From: Axinella damicornis
Lineage: Eukaryota; Porifera; Demospongiae; Axinellida; Axinellidae
Reading direction: 5' to 3'
DNA: 64,000 bases
Assembly: GCA_963931865.1 (NCBI GenBank)
Contig: OZ007518.1
Coordinates: forward strand, 1-64,000
Below are positions 13,206 to 27,160 of this stretch, piece by piece. Every line of letters begins with the position of its first letter. The stretch's first letter is position 1. The position numbers and the translations under genes are program-made. A model generated the notes under the pieces. That model searched no databases. It had not been told where the DNA came from and saw only the letters and a program-made list of their open reading frames with translations.

Positions 13206-13466
13206 GTTAGGGTCGCACCAATTCATTTCAGTCATCTTTTGTACCTAGTACCATTTCTGTTTGGAACAATCTTCCCCAAGTCTCCCTCTCTGCACCAAAT
13301 GTTACTACATTTAAACTACACATTGCACACTTTTTCTTGTAACTAAGTACATGTATTTGCATATCTTTACTTAGCCTGTTTGTATATAGGGTACATCTAG
13401 ATTAGCTTCACAGCTATTATGTATCCCTTTGCATTGCATAAACTGTTATAGAAAAGAAAAAAAAAA
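13206..13466 (+). mobile_element. 5'-truncated LINE 3' end with poly-A tail
   Basis: A 260-bp non-satellite insert in the 22-bp array. From 13211 to 13342 one frame reads the C-terminal end of a non-LTR retrotransposon reverse transcriptase protein (RTNSFQSSFVPSTI, then SVWNNLP about 5 residues before SAPNVTTFKLH), ending in TAA at 13340-13342. That is the family's R-T-N-x-F-x-x-S-F-x-P-x-T-I-x-x-W-N-x-L-P signature. A 3'UTR and an A-rich tail (about 13453-13466) follow. ATCCCT flanks both sides and may be a target-site duplication, although the satellite itself contains this word. The 5' junction carries AGGGTTAGGG. Confidence 0.85.
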
Positions 13467-16400
13467 ATCCCTGGATGGCGATCGATGCATCCCGGGATGG
13501 TGAGCGATGAATCCCTGCATGGCGATCAATGCATCCCGGGATGGCGATCGATACATCCCGGGATGGCAATCGATGCATCCCGGGATGGTGATCATTGCAT
13601 CCCGGGATGGAGATCTCGAGATGACCATCGATGCATCCCTGGATGGCGATCGCAGTATCGCTGGATGGCTTTCGTTTTCATCCCGGGATGGCTTCTTGGG
13701 ATGGCGATCGCAGTATCCCTGGAAGGCTATCGTTTTCATCCGGGATGGCTTCTTGGGATGGCGATCGCAGCATCCTGGATGGCGATCAATGCATCCAGGG
13801 ACAGCGATCGATGCATCCGTGGATGGCGGTCGTACACAACTGGATGGCGTCGCAGCACACCGGGATGGCGATCGATGCATCCCGGGATGGCGATCGATGC
13901 ATCCGCGGATGATGATCGATACACCACTGGATGGCGTCACAGCATCCCTGGATGGCGATCGTTTCGTCCTAGGATGGCGATCGATGCATCCCAGGATTGT
14001 GATCATGCATCACGGAATGGCTATCATTACAACCCATGATGGAGATCGACGCATCCCGAGATGGTGATCGATGCATCCCGGGATGGTGTTCATGCATCCC
14101 AGGATGGTTACCATTGCATCCCTGGATGGAGATCTCGAGATGGCGATCGATGCATCCCGGGATAGTGATCACGTATCCCGGGATGACTATCACTGCATCC
14201 CGGGATGGAGATCGATTAATCTCGCAATGGCATCTAGGGATGGCGATCGATGCACCCCGGGATGGCGATCGCAGCATCCCTGGATGGCGATCGTTTCGTC
14301 CTAGGATGGCGATCGATGCATTCCTGGATGGTGATCGATGCATCACGGGATGGCTATCATTACAACCCAGGATGGAGATCGATGCATCCCGGGATGGTGA
14401 TCGATGCATCCTCGTGTGGCGATCGATAAACCACGGGATGGCGTCGCAGCCTCCCAGGATGGCGATCGCAGCATCCCTGGTTGGCGATCGATGCATCACG
14501 GGATGGTGATCGATGAATCCCGGAATGGCGATCGATGCATCCCAGGATGGCGATCGATGCATACCGGGATGGTGATCGCTGAATCCCAGGATGACGATCG
14601 ATGCATACCGGGATGGTGATCGCTGATTCCCGCGATGGCGATCAATCCATCCAGGGACGGCGATCGATGCATCCGTGATTGGCGATCGTACACCACTGGA
14701 TTGCGTTGCAGCATTCCGGGATGGCGATCGATGCATTCCGGGATGGCGATTGATGCATCCGCGGATGGCGATCGATACACCACCGGAAGGCGTCGCAGCA
14801 TCCTTGGATGGCGATCGATGCGTCCCGGGATGGTGATCGTGTATCCCGGGATGGCTATCATTGCATCCCGGGATGGAGATCGATTAATCTCGCGATGGCA
14901 TCTAGGGATAGCGATCGATGCACCCCGGGATGGCGATCGAAGCATACCTGGATGGCGATCAATGCATCCCGGGATGGTGATCGACGAATCCCGGGATGGC
15001 GATCGATGCATCCCGGGATGGCGATTGATGCATCCCGGGATGGTGATCATGCATCCCTGGATGGTTACCATTACATCCCGGGATGGAGATCACGGGATGG
15101 TGATCGATGAATCCCGGAATGGCGATCGATGCATCCCAGGATGGCGATCGATGCATACCGGGATGGTGATCGCTGAATCCCAGGATGACGATCGATGCAT
15201 ACCGGGATGGTGATCGCTGAATCCCGCGATGGCGATCAATCCATCCAGGGACGGCGATCGATGCATCCGTGGATGGCGATCGTACACCACTGGATTGCGT
15301 CGCAGCATCCCGGGATGGCGATCGATGCATTCCGGGATGGCGATTGATGCATCCGCAGATGGCGATCGATACACCACTGGAAGGCGTCGCAGCATCCCTG
15401 GATGGCGATCGATGCGTCCCGGGATGGTGATCGTGTATCCCGGGATGGCTATCATTGCATCCCGGAATGGAGATCGATTAATCTCGCGATGGCATCAAGG
15501 GATGGCGATCGATGCACCCCGGGATGGCGATCGCAGCATCCCTGGATGGCAATCGATGCATCCCGGGGTGGTGATCGATGAATCCCGGGATGGCGATCGA
15601 TGCATCCCGGGATGGCGATCGATGCATCCCGGTATGGTGTTCGTGCATCCCAGGATGGTTACCATTGCATCCCTGGATGGAGATCTCGAGATGGCGATCG
15701 ATGAATCCCGGGATGGTGATCACGTATCCCGGGATGACTATCACTGCATCCCGGGATGGAGATCGATTAATCTCGCAATGGCATCTAGGGATGGCGATCG
15801 ATGCACCCCGGGATGGCGATCGCAGCATCCCTGGATGGCGATCGTTTCGTCCTAGGATGGCGATCGATGCATTCCTGGATGGTGATCGATGCATCACGGG
15901 ATGGCTATCATTACAACCCAGGATGGAGATCGATGCATCCCGGGATGGTGATCGATGCATCCTCGTGTGGCGATCGATACACCACGGGATGGCGTCGCAG
16001 CCTCCCAGGATGGCGATCGCAGCATCCCTGGTTGGCGATCGATGCATCACGGGATGGTGATCGATGAATCCCGGAATGGCGATCGATGCATCCCAGGATG
16101 GCGATCGATGCATACCGGGATGGTGATCGCTGAATCCCAGGATGACGATCGATGCATACCGGGATGGTGATCGCTGAATCCCGGGATGGCGATCAATGCA
16201 TCCTGGGACGGCGATCGATGCATCCGTGATTGGCGATCGTACACCACTGGATTGCGTTGCAGCATTCCGGGATGGCGATCGATGCATTCCGGGATGGCGA
16301 TTGATGCATCCGCGGATGGCGATCGATACACCACCGGAAGGCGTCGCAGCATCCCTGGATGGCGATCGATGCATCCCGGGATGGTAATCATGTATCCCGG

Positions 16401-17199
16401 GATGGCTATCATTGCATCCCGGGATGGAGAGCGATTAATCTCGAGATGGCATCTAGGGATGGCGATCGATGCACCCCGGGATGGCGATCGAAGCAACCCT
16501 GGATGGCGATCAATGCATCCCGGGATGGTGATCGACGAATCCCGGGATGGCGATCGATGCATCCCGGGATGGCGATTGATGCATCCCGGGATGATGATCA
16601 TGCATCCCAGGATGGTTACCATTACATCCCGGGATGGAGATCTCGAGATGGCGATCGATGCATCCCGGGGATGGGGATCGAAGCATCCCGGGATGGCGAT
16701 CGATGCATCCCGGGATGGTAATCATGTATCCCGGGATGGCTATCATTGCATCCCGGGATGGAGATCGATTAATCTCGCGATGGCATCTAGGGATGGCGAT
16801 CGATTAATCTCGCGATGGCATCTAGGGATGGCGATCGATGCACCCCGGGATGGCGATCGCAGCAACCCTGGATGGCGATCAATGCATCCCAGGATGGTGA
16901 TCGACGAATCCCGGGATGGCGATGGATGCATCCCGGGATGGCGATTGATGCTTCCCGGGATGGTGATCATGCATCCCAGGATGGTTACCATTACATCCCG
17001 GGATGGAGATCTCGAGATGGCGATCGATGCATCCCGGAATGGCGATCGATGCATCCCGGGATGGCGATCGATACATCCCGGGATGGCGATCGCAGTATCC
17101 CTGGATGGCTATCGTTTTCATCCCGGGATGGCTTCTTGGGATGGCGATCGCAGCATCCCTGGATGGCGTTTGATGCATCCCGGGATGGTGATCGCTGAA

Positions 17200-20100
17200 T
17201 CCCGGGATGGCGATAAATGCATCCCGGGACGGCGATCGATGCATCCGTGGATGGCGATCGTACACCACTGGATTGCGTCGCAGCATCCCAGGATGGCGAT
17301 CGATGCATTCCGCGATGGCGATTGATGCATCCGCGGATGGCGATCGATACACCACTGGAAGGCGTCGCAGCATACCTGGATGGCGATCGATGCATCCCGG
17401 GATGGTGATCATGTATCCCGGGATGGCTATCATTGCATCCCGGGATGGAGATCGATTAATCTCGCGATGGCATCTAGGGATGGCGATCGATGCACCCCGG
17501 GATGGCGATCACAGCATCCCTGGATGGCGATCGATGCATCCCGGGATGGTGATAGATGAATCCCGGGATGGCGATCGATGTATCCCGGGATGGCGATTGA
17601 TGCATCTCGGGATGGTGATCATGCATCCCAGGATGGTTACCATTACATCCCGGGATGGAGATCTCGAGATGGCGATCGATGCATCCTGGGATGGCGATCG
17701 CAGAATCCCTGGATGGCTATCATTTTCATCCCGGGATGGCTTCTTGGGATGGCGATCGCAGCATCCCTGAATGATGATCGATGAATCCCGGGATGGCGAT
17801 CGATGCATCCCGGGATGGCGATTGATACATCCCGGGATGGCGATCGATGCATCCCGGGATGGTGAGCGATGAATCCCGGGATGGCGATCGATGCATCCCG
17901 GGATTGCGATCGATACATCCCGGGATGGCGATCGATGCATCCCGGGATGGTGATCATTGCATCCGGGGATGGAGATCTCGAGATGACCATCGATGCATCC
18001 CAGGGTGGCGATCCCCGTATCCCTGGATGGCAATCGTTTTCATCCCGGGATGGCTTCTTGGGATGGCGATCGCAGCATCCCTGGATGGCGTTCGATGCAT
18101 CCTGGGATGGTAATCGCTGAATCCGGGATGGCGATCAATGCATCCAGGGACGGCGATCGATGCATCCGTGGATGGCGATCGTACAACACTGGATTGCGTC
18201 GCAATATCCCGGGATGGCGATTGATGCATTCCGGGATGGCGATCGCTGCATCCGCGGATGGCGATCCATACACCACTGGATGGCGTCGCAGCATCCCTGG
18301 ATGGCGATCGATGCATCCCGGGATGGTGATCATGTATCCCGGGATAGCATTCATTGAATCCCGCGATGGAGATCGATTAATCTCGCGATCGCATCTAGGG
18401 ATGGCGATCGATGCACCCCGGGATGGAGATCGCAGCATCCCTGGATGGCGATCGTTTCGTCCTAGGATGGCGATCGATGCATCCCAGGATTGTGATCATG
18501 CATCACGGGATGGCTATCATCACAGCCCAGGATGGAGATCGATGCATCCTGGGATGGTGATCGATGCATCCGCGGGTGGTGATCGATACACCACGAGATG
18601 GCGTCGCAGCCGCCCAGGATGGTGATCGCAGCATCTCTGGATGGCGATCGAGGCATCCCGTGATGGTGATCGATGAATCCCGGGATGGCGATCGATGCAT
18701 CCCGGGATGGCGATCGATGCATCCCGGGATGGCGATCGATGCATCCCGGGATGGTGATCATGCATCCCAGGATGGTTACCATTGCATCCCGGGATGGGGA
18801 TCTCGAGATGGCGTTCGATGCATCCCGGGATGGCGATCGATACATCCCGGGATAGCGATCGAAACATCCCGGGATTGCGATCGTTGCATCCCGGGATGGT
18901 GATCATTGCATCCCGGAATGGAGATCTCGAGATGACCATCGATGCATCCCGGGATGGCGATCACAGAAACCCTGGATGGATATCATTTTCATCCCGGGAT
19001 GGCTTCTTGGGATGGCAATGGCAGCATCCCTGGATGGTGACCGATGAATCCCGGGATGGCGATCGATGCATCCCGGAATGGCGATCGATACATCCCGGGA
19101 AAGCGATCGATGCATCCCGGGATGGTGATCCTTGCATCCCGGATGGAGATCTCGAGATGACCATCGATGCATCCCGGGATGGCGATCGCAGAATCCCTGG
19201 ATGGATATCATTTTCATCCCGGAATGGCTTCTTGGGATGGCGATCGCAGCATCCTTGAATGGTGATCGATGAATCCCGGGATGGCGATCGATACATCCCG
19301 GGATGGCGATCATGCATCCCAGGATGGTTACCATGGCATCCCGGGATGGAGATCTCGAGATGGCGATCGATGCCTCCCGGGATGGCGATCGATACATCCC
19401 GGGATGGCGATTGATGCATCCCGGGATGGCGATCGATGCAACCCGGGATGGCGATGGATGCATCCCGGGATGGCGATCGATGCATCCCGGGTTGGTGATC
19501 ATTGCATCCCGGGATGGTGATCATTGCATCCCGGAATGGAGATCTCGAGATGACCTTCGATGCATCCCGGGATGGCGATCGCAGAATCCGAGGATGGCTA
19601 TCATTTTCATCCCGGGATGGCTTCTTGGGATGGCGATCGCAGCATCCCTGAATGGTGATCGATGAATACCGGGATGTCGATCGATGCATACCGGGATGGC
19701 AAACGATACATCCCGGGATGGCGATCGATGCATCCCGGGATGGTGATCCTCGCATCCTGGATGGAGGTCTCGAGATGACCATCGATGCATGCCGGGATGG
19801 CGATCGCAGTATCCCTGGATGGCTATCATTTACATCACGGGATGGCTCTCATTACAACCCGGGATGGAGATCGATGCATCAAGGGATGGTGACCGATGCA
19901 TCCGGGTGTGGCAATCGATAGGCCACGGGATGGCGTCGCAGCCTCCCGGGATGGCGATCGATGCATCCCGGGATGGTGAACGATGAATCCCGGGATGGCG
20001 ATAGATGCATCCCGGGATGGCGATCGATACATCCCGGGATGGCGATAGATGCATCCCGGGATGGTGATAATTGCATCCCGGGATGGAGATCTCGAGATGA

Positions 20101-23100
20101 CCATCGATGCATCCCAGGTTGGCGATCGCAGTATCCCTGGATGGCTATCGCGATCGTTTTATTCCCGGGATGGCTTCTTGGGATGGCGATGGCAGCATCC
20201 GTGGATGGCGATCTATGCATTCCGGGATGGTGAGCGATGAATCCCGGGATGGCGATCGATGCATCCTGGGATTGCAATTGATACATCCCGGGATGGCGAT
20301 CGATGCATCCCGGGATGGTGATCATTGCATCCGGGGATGGAGATCTCGAGATGACCATCGATGCATCCCTGGATGGCGATCGCAGTATCCCTGGATGGCT
20401 ATGGTTTTCATCCCAGGATGGCTTCTTGGGATGGCGATCGCAGCATCCCTGGATGGCGTTCGATGCATCCCGGGATGGTAATCGTTGAATCCCGGGATGG
20501 CGATGAATGCATCCAGGGACGGCGATCGATGCATCCGTGGATGGCGATCGTACACCACTGGATTGCGTCGCAACATCCCGGGATGGCGATTGATGCATTC
20601 CGGGATGGCGATCGATACATCCGCGGATGGCGATCGATACACCACTGCAAGGCGTCGCAGCATCCCTGGATGGCGATCGATGCATCCCGGGATGGTGATC
20701 ATGTATCCCGGGATGGCTATCATTGCATCCCGGGATGGAGATCGATTAATCTCGCGATGGCATCTAGGGATGGCGATCGATACACCCCGGGATGGCGATC
20801 ACAGCATCCCTGGATGGCGATCGATGCATCCCGGGATGGTGATCGATGAATCCGGGATGGCGATCGATGTATCCCGGGATGGCGATTGATGCATCTCGGG
20901 ATGGTGATCATGCATCCCAGGATGGTTACCATTGCATCCCGGGATGGAGATCTCGAGATGGCGATCGATGCATCCTGGGATGGCGATCGCAGAATCCCTG
21001 GATGGCTATCATTTTCATCCCGGGATGGCTTCTTGGGATGGCGATCGCAGCATCCCTGAATGGTGATCGATGAATCCCGGGATGGCGATCGATGCATCCC
21101 GGGATGGCGATTGATACATCCCGGGATGGCGATCGATGCATCCCGGGATGGTGAGCGATGAATCCCGGGATGGCGATCAATGCATCCCGGGATTGCGATC
21201 GATACATCCCGGGATGGCGATTGATGCATCCCGGGATGGTGATCATTGCATCCGGGGATGGAGATCTCGAGATGACCATCGATGCATCCCAGGGTGGCGA
21301 TCCCAGTATCCCTGGATGGCAATTGTTTTCATCCCGGGATGGCTTCTTGGGATGGCGATCGCAGCATCCCTGGATGGCGTTCGATGCATCCTGGGATGGT
21401 AATCGCTGAATCCGGGATGGCGATCAATGCATCCAGGGACGGCGTTCGATGCATCCGTGGATGGCGATCGTACACCACTGGATTGCGTCGCAATATCCCG
21501 GGATGGCGATTGATGCATTCCGGGATGGCGATCGCTGCATCCGCGGATGGCGATCCATACACCACTGGATGGCGTCGCAGCATCCCTGGATGGCGATCGA
21601 TGCATCCCGGGATGGTGATCATGTATCCCGGGATAGCATTCATTGAATCCAGCGATGGAGATCGATTAATCTCGCGATCGCATCTAGGGATGGCGATCGA
21701 TGCACCCCGGGATGGAGATCGCAGCATCCCTGGATGGCGATCGTTTCGTCCTAGGATGGCGATCGATGCATCCCAGGATTGTGATCATGCATCACGGGAT
21801 GGCTATCATCACAGCCCAGGATGGAGATCGATGCATCCTGGGATGGTGATCGATGCATCCGCGGGTGGTGATCGATACACCACGAGATGGCGTCGCAGCC
21901 GCCCAGGATGGCGATCGCAGCATCTCTGGATGGCGATCGATGCATCCCGTGATGGTGATTGATGAATCCCGGGATGGCGATCGATGCATCCCGGGATGGC
22001 GATCGATGCATCCCGGGATGGTGATCATGCATCCCAGGATGGTTACCATTGCATCCCGGGATGGGGATCTCGAGATGGCGTTCGATGCATCCCGGGATGG
22101 CGATCGATACATCCCGGGATAGCGATCGATACATCCCGGGATTGCGATCGATGCATCCCGGGATGGTGATCATTGCATCCAGGAATGGAGATCTCGAGAT
22201 GACCATCGATGCATCCCGGGATGGTGATCATTGCATCCAGGAATGGAGATCTCGAGATGACCATCGATGCATCCCGGGATGGCGATCACAGAAACCCTGG
22301 ATGGATATCATTTTCATCCCGGGATGGCTTCTTGGGATGGCAATGGCAGCATCCCTGGATGGTGACCGATGAATCCCGGGATGGCGATCGATGCATCCCG
22401 GAATGGCGATCGATACATCCCGGGAAGGCGATCGATGCATCCCGGGATGGTGATCCTTGCATCCCGGATGGAGATCTCGAGATGACCATCGATGCATCCC
22501 GGGATGGCGATCGCAGAATCCCTGGATGGCTATCATTTTCATCCCGGAATGGCTTCTTGGGATGGCGATTGCAGCATCCTTGAATGGTGATCGATGAATC
22601 CCGGGATGGCGATCGATGCATCCCGGGATGGCGATCATGCATCCCAGGATGGTTACCATTGCATCCCGGGATGGAGATCTCGAGATGGCGATCGATGCCT
22701 CCCGGGATGGCGATCGATACATCCCGGGATGGCGATCGATGCATCCCGGGATGGCGATCGATGCAACCCGGGATGGCGATCGATGCATCCCGGGATGGCG
22801 ATCGATGCATCCCAGGATGGTGATCATTGCATCCCGGGATGGTGATCATTGCATCCCGGAATGGAGATCTCGAGATGACCTTCGATGCATCACGGGATGG
22901 CGATCGCAGAATCCGAGGATGGCTATCATTTTCATCCAGGGATGGCTTCTTGGGATGGCGATCGCAGCATCCCTGAATGGTGATCGATGAATCCCGGGAT
23001 GGCGATCGATGCATACCGGGATGGCAAACGATACATCCCGGGATGGCGATCGATGCATCCCGGGATGGTGATCCTCGCATCCTGGATGGAGGTCTCGAGA

Positions 23101-24130
23101 TGACAATCGATTCATGCCGGGATGGCGATCGCAGTATCCCTGGATGGCTATCATTTTCATCACGGGATGGCTCTCCTTACAACCCGGGATGGAGATCGAT
23201 GCATCCCGGGATGGTGATCGATGCATCCGGGTGTGGCAATCGATAGGCCACGGGATGGCGTCGCAGCCTCCCGGGATGGCGATCGATGCATCCCGGGATG
23301 GTGAACGATGAATCCCGGGATGGCGATAGATGCATCCCGGGATGGCGATCGATACATCCCGGGATGGCGATCGATGCATCCCGGGATGGTGATAATGCAT
23401 CCCGGGATGGAGATCTCGAGATGACCATCGATGCATCCCAGGATGGCGATCGCAGTATTCCTGGATGGCTATCGCGATCGTTTTCATCCCGGGATGGCTT
23501 CTTGGGATGGCGATCGCAGCATCCGTGGATGGCGATCTATGCATTCCGGCATGGTGAGCGATGAATCCCGGGATGGCGATCGATGCATCCTGGGATTGCA
23601 ATTGATACATCCCGGGATGGCGATCGATGCATCCCGGGATGGTGATCATTGCATCCAGGGATGGAGATCTCGAGATGACCATCGATGCATCCCTGGATGG
23701 CGATCGCAGTATCCCTGGATGGCTATGGTTTTCATCCCGGGATGGCTTCTTGGGATGGCGATCGCAGCATCCCTGGATGGCGTTCGATGCATCCCGGGAT
23801 GGTAATCGCTGAATCCCGGGATGGCGATGAATGCATCCAGGGACGGCGATCGATGCATCCGTGGATGGCGATAGTACACCACTGGATTGCGTCGCAACAT
23901 CCCGGGATGGCGATTGATGCATTCCGGGATGGCGATCGATGCATCCGCGGATGGAGATCGATACACCACTGCAAGGCGTCGCAGCATCCCTGGATGGCGA
24001 TCGATGCATCCCGGGATGGTGATCATGTATCCCGGGATGGCTATCATTGCATCCCGGGATGGAGATCGAATAATCTCGCGATCGCATCTTGGGATGGCGA
24101 TCGATGCACCCCGGGATGCATGGAGATCGC
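17200..24130. repeat. About 3.3-kb higher-order tandem duplication
   Basis: Landmarks in about 17.2-20.5 kb repeat in the same order in about 20.5-23.8 kb, with offset 3289 bp in the first part and 3324-3325 bp in the second (for example 17993/21282, 19269/22594, 20361/23685). The 36-bp change in offset is explained by small unit-level indels near 18.7-18.9 and 22.2 kb. A partial third copy starts near 23.8 kb. Confidence 0.85.
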
Positions 24131-25082
24131 AGCATCCCTGGATGGCGATCATTTCGTCCTAGGATGGCGATCGATGCATCCCAGGATTGTGATCATGTAT
24201 CACGGGATGGCTAACATTACAACCCAGGATGGAGATCGATGCATCCCGAGATGGTGATCGATGCATCCGCGGGTGGTGATCGATACACCACGGGATGGCG
24301 TCGCAGCCGCCCAGGATGGCGATCGCAGCATCTCTGGATGGCGATTGATGCATCCCGTGATGGTGATCGATGAATCCCGGGATGGCGATCGATGCATCCC
24401 GGGATGCGATCGATGCATCCCGGGATGGCGATCGATACATCCCGGGATGGCGATCGATGCATCCCGGGATGGTGATCATTGCATCCCGGGATGGAGATCT
24501 CGAGATGACCATCGATGCATCCCAGGAGTGCGAGCGCAGTATCCCTAGATGGCTATCGTTTTCATCCAGGCGTGGCTTCTTGGGATGGCGATCGCAGCAT
24601 CCCTGGATAGCGATCGTTTCGTCCTAGGATGGCGATCGATGCATTCCAGGATGGTGATCGATGCATCACGGGATGGCTATCATTACAACCCAGGATGGCG
24701 ATCGATGCATCTCGGTATGCCGATCGATGCATCCGTGGATGGCGATCGACACACCACTGGATGGCGTCGCAGCATCCCTGGGATGGCGATCGATACATCC
24801 CGGGATGGCGATCGATGCATCCGTGGATGGCGATCGATACACCTCTGGATGGCGTCGCAGCATCCCTGATGGCGATCGATGCATCCCGGGATGGCGATCG
24901 ATGCATCCCGGGATGGCGATCGATGCATCCCGGGATGGTGATCATGCATCCCAGGATGGTTACCATTGCATCCCGGGATGGAGATCTCGAGATGGCGATC
25001 GATGCATCCCGGGATGGCGACCGAGGCATCCCGGGATTGCGATCGATGCATCCCGGAATGGTGATCATTGCATCCCGTGATG

Positions 25083-25470
25083 GATAGATAGATAGACAGA
25101 TAGATAGATAGATAGATAGAGAGATTTTAGTTTGTGACAGGAAATGCCTCATCAGTGATAGTGCTGATCATGCATCCCAGTGATAGTGCTGATCATGCTG
25201 ATCATGCATCCCAGTGATAGTGCTGATCATGCATCCCAGGATGGTTACCATTGCATCCCGGGATGGAGATCTCGAGATGGCGATCGATGCATCCCGGGAT
25301 GGCGACCGATGCATCCCGGGATTGCGATCGATGCATCCCGGGATGGTGATCGTTGCATCCCGTGATGGATAGATAGATAGATAGACAGATAGATAGATAG
25401 ATAGATAGATAGATTTTAATTTGTGACAGAAAATCGCAGCATCCCATCATCTTGCGATCGCAGCATCCCA
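25083..25470. repeat. GATA microsatellites mixed with 22-bp satellite units
   Basis: Two GATA/GACA tracts (about 25083-25122 and 25367-25413), each followed by the same tail (AGATTTTARTTTGTGACAG), separate remnants of the 22-bp satellite. Between them GTGATAGTGCTGATCATGC repeats three or four times. The pair looks like a segmental duplication of the satellite's right edge. Confidence 0.8.
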
Positions 25471-26275
25471 TCAGTGATAGTGCAAGGGTGCATCAGCCTT
25501 GTACACAGAATTTACAACTACAAAACAAAACAGGTGTACGCTACCTAAGAGTGATTGAAAGTAAAAAAACAGTATCCTAAAAAGGTATAAAAATATATCA
25601 AACACAAGCTTAAGACAAATAAGATCTGGAGATCTCGAGATGACCATCGAAGCATCCCGGGATGGCGATCGCAGTATCCCTGGATGGCTATCGTTTTCAT
25701 GCCGGGATGGCTTCTTGGGATGGCGCTCGCAGCAGATATGCTGGACCATTTGAGAACAGATTTCGAGGCCAGTTTTTGTGGTGATGACTGTTGTGACAAA
25801 AAAATGCTAACAGATAATTGACCTATTACAACAGCTTGTGCTCTGTTACTTTCCACTAGCACTGTTTTGCTAGCCTCTTCCCAGGCTCTCCCATGCGCTG
25901 TGCACTGTGGAGAACAAATAAATCGCTGCCTTTTTCTGTAAGCGAGATATATATATCGTAAGCGATGAATAGCTGGGAGCTGGTCTAATTGGCAGCACTA
26001 TCCCAAGTAGCTCTAGCGTTATTATCATGGCAGCATGCAGCACAGTTTTGCTCAGATGTGTGGTCGTGCAATCCAATCAATGCCAAGGATGTTGCAACCT
26101 CAAGATTAAAGCTGCGACTTTGATGACCAATCTGGTGTGATTAATTGTTTTCGTTGTGTAATGCTTGTGCTGTTGGTAAGGTATATAGGTAGCTAGTAAT
26201 GAGTCAATTTTCTCGCACAGTCTTTGTTTTAGTGAGCCTAGAACTTGTAGCTGGCTTCAATGTATAGATGCATCC
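25471..26275. other. Mostly unique sequence with a satellite islet
   Basis: No convincing gene. A 110-bp islet of the 22-bp satellite (about 25627-25736) is embedded, including the GGAGATCTCGAGATGACC and GGCTTCTTGGGATGG variant units seen in the main array. AATAAA occurs near 25915 without a recognised upstream reading frame. Confidence 0.5.
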
Positions 26276-27032
26276 ATCCAACGAATAGTTATAGCTCACA
26301 AACCAAAAATCCTCACAAACCATCAACATCCTCACAAGGAACGTTAAGTACTCACATCCTCTTAAAATCCTCACAAACCATCGAAATCCTCACAAACCAT
26401 CGAAATCCTCACAAACCATCAACATCCTCACATCCTCTTAAAATCCTCACATCCTCTTAAAATCCTCACAAACCATCACAAACCATCAACATCCTCACAA
26501 GGAACATTAAGTACTCACATCCTCTTAAAATCCTCAGAAATCCTCACAAACCATCGAAATCTTCACAAGCAATGTAAATGCTCACATCCTCTTAAAATCC
26601 TCACAAACCATCGAAATCCTCACAAACCATCAACATCCTCACAAGGAACATTAAGTACTCACATCCTCTTAAAATCCTCACAAACCATCGAAATCCTCAC
26701 AAACCATCGAAATCCTCACAAACCATCAACATCCTCACATCCTCTTAAAATCCTCACAAACCATCAAAATCCTCACAAACCATCACAAACCATCAACATC
26801 CTCACAAGGAACATTAAGTACTCACATCCTCTTAAAATCCTCAGAAATCCTCACAAACCATCGAAATCTTCACAAGCAATGTAAATGCTCACATCCTCTT
26901 AAAATCCTCACAAACCATCGAAATCCTCACAAACCATCAACATCCTCACAAGGAACATTAAGTACTCACATCCTCTTAAAATCCTCACAAACCATCGAAA
27001 TCCTCACAAACCATCGAAATCCTCACAAGAAG
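26276..27032. repeat. 19-20-bp minisatellite (AATCCTCACAAACCATCG)
   Basis: Units AAATCCTCACAAACCATCG, CATCCTCACAAGGAACATTA and CACATCCTCTTAAAATC alternate. A longer period of about 300 bp is visible: the block with AAGGAACATTAAGTACTC and AAGCAATGTAAATGCTC recurs at about 26487 and 26788. Stop-free short frames here are not genes. Confidence 0.9.
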
Positions 27033-27160
27033 AAGTATGGTAGGGAATGGCGGAATGAGCACAACAAGAAGTGAGTATGACTAGGGAACTCAATTAACAA
27101 GGTCCATCACTCATATCAAGGGTGGAAGGGGAGTGTCATTAAGTAGTCACCTCACATCTA

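Larger units (their letters stand above)
8706..25085. repeat. 22-bp palindrome-rich megasatellite with higher-order structure
   Basis: About 16 kb of a 22-bp unit, GATCGATGCATCCC then GGGATGGC. It stacks three palindromes: ATCGAT, ATGCAT and ATCCCGGGAT. Diagnostic variant units (GGAGATCTCGAGATGACC, GGCTTCTTGGGATGG, TACACCACTGGATGGCG) recur in fixed order and define longer blocks. None of the units contains a stop in most frames, so dozens of overlapping open frames of 60-430 codons appear on both strands with Arg-Ser-Pro-Ser or Ala-Ile-Asp-Ala repeats. I regard them as by-products, not genes. Confidence 0.96.

Noticed and set aside
8664..25365. More than 100 overlapping frames of 60-430 codons over the 22-bp satellite
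   Set aside because: Stop-poor satellite translated in all frames. The peptides only mirror the DNA repeat, and there are no start, splice or family signals.
26260..26460. Frame over the AATCCTCACAAACC repeat
   Set aside because: It only translates the minisatellite (HKPSTSS-type repeats).
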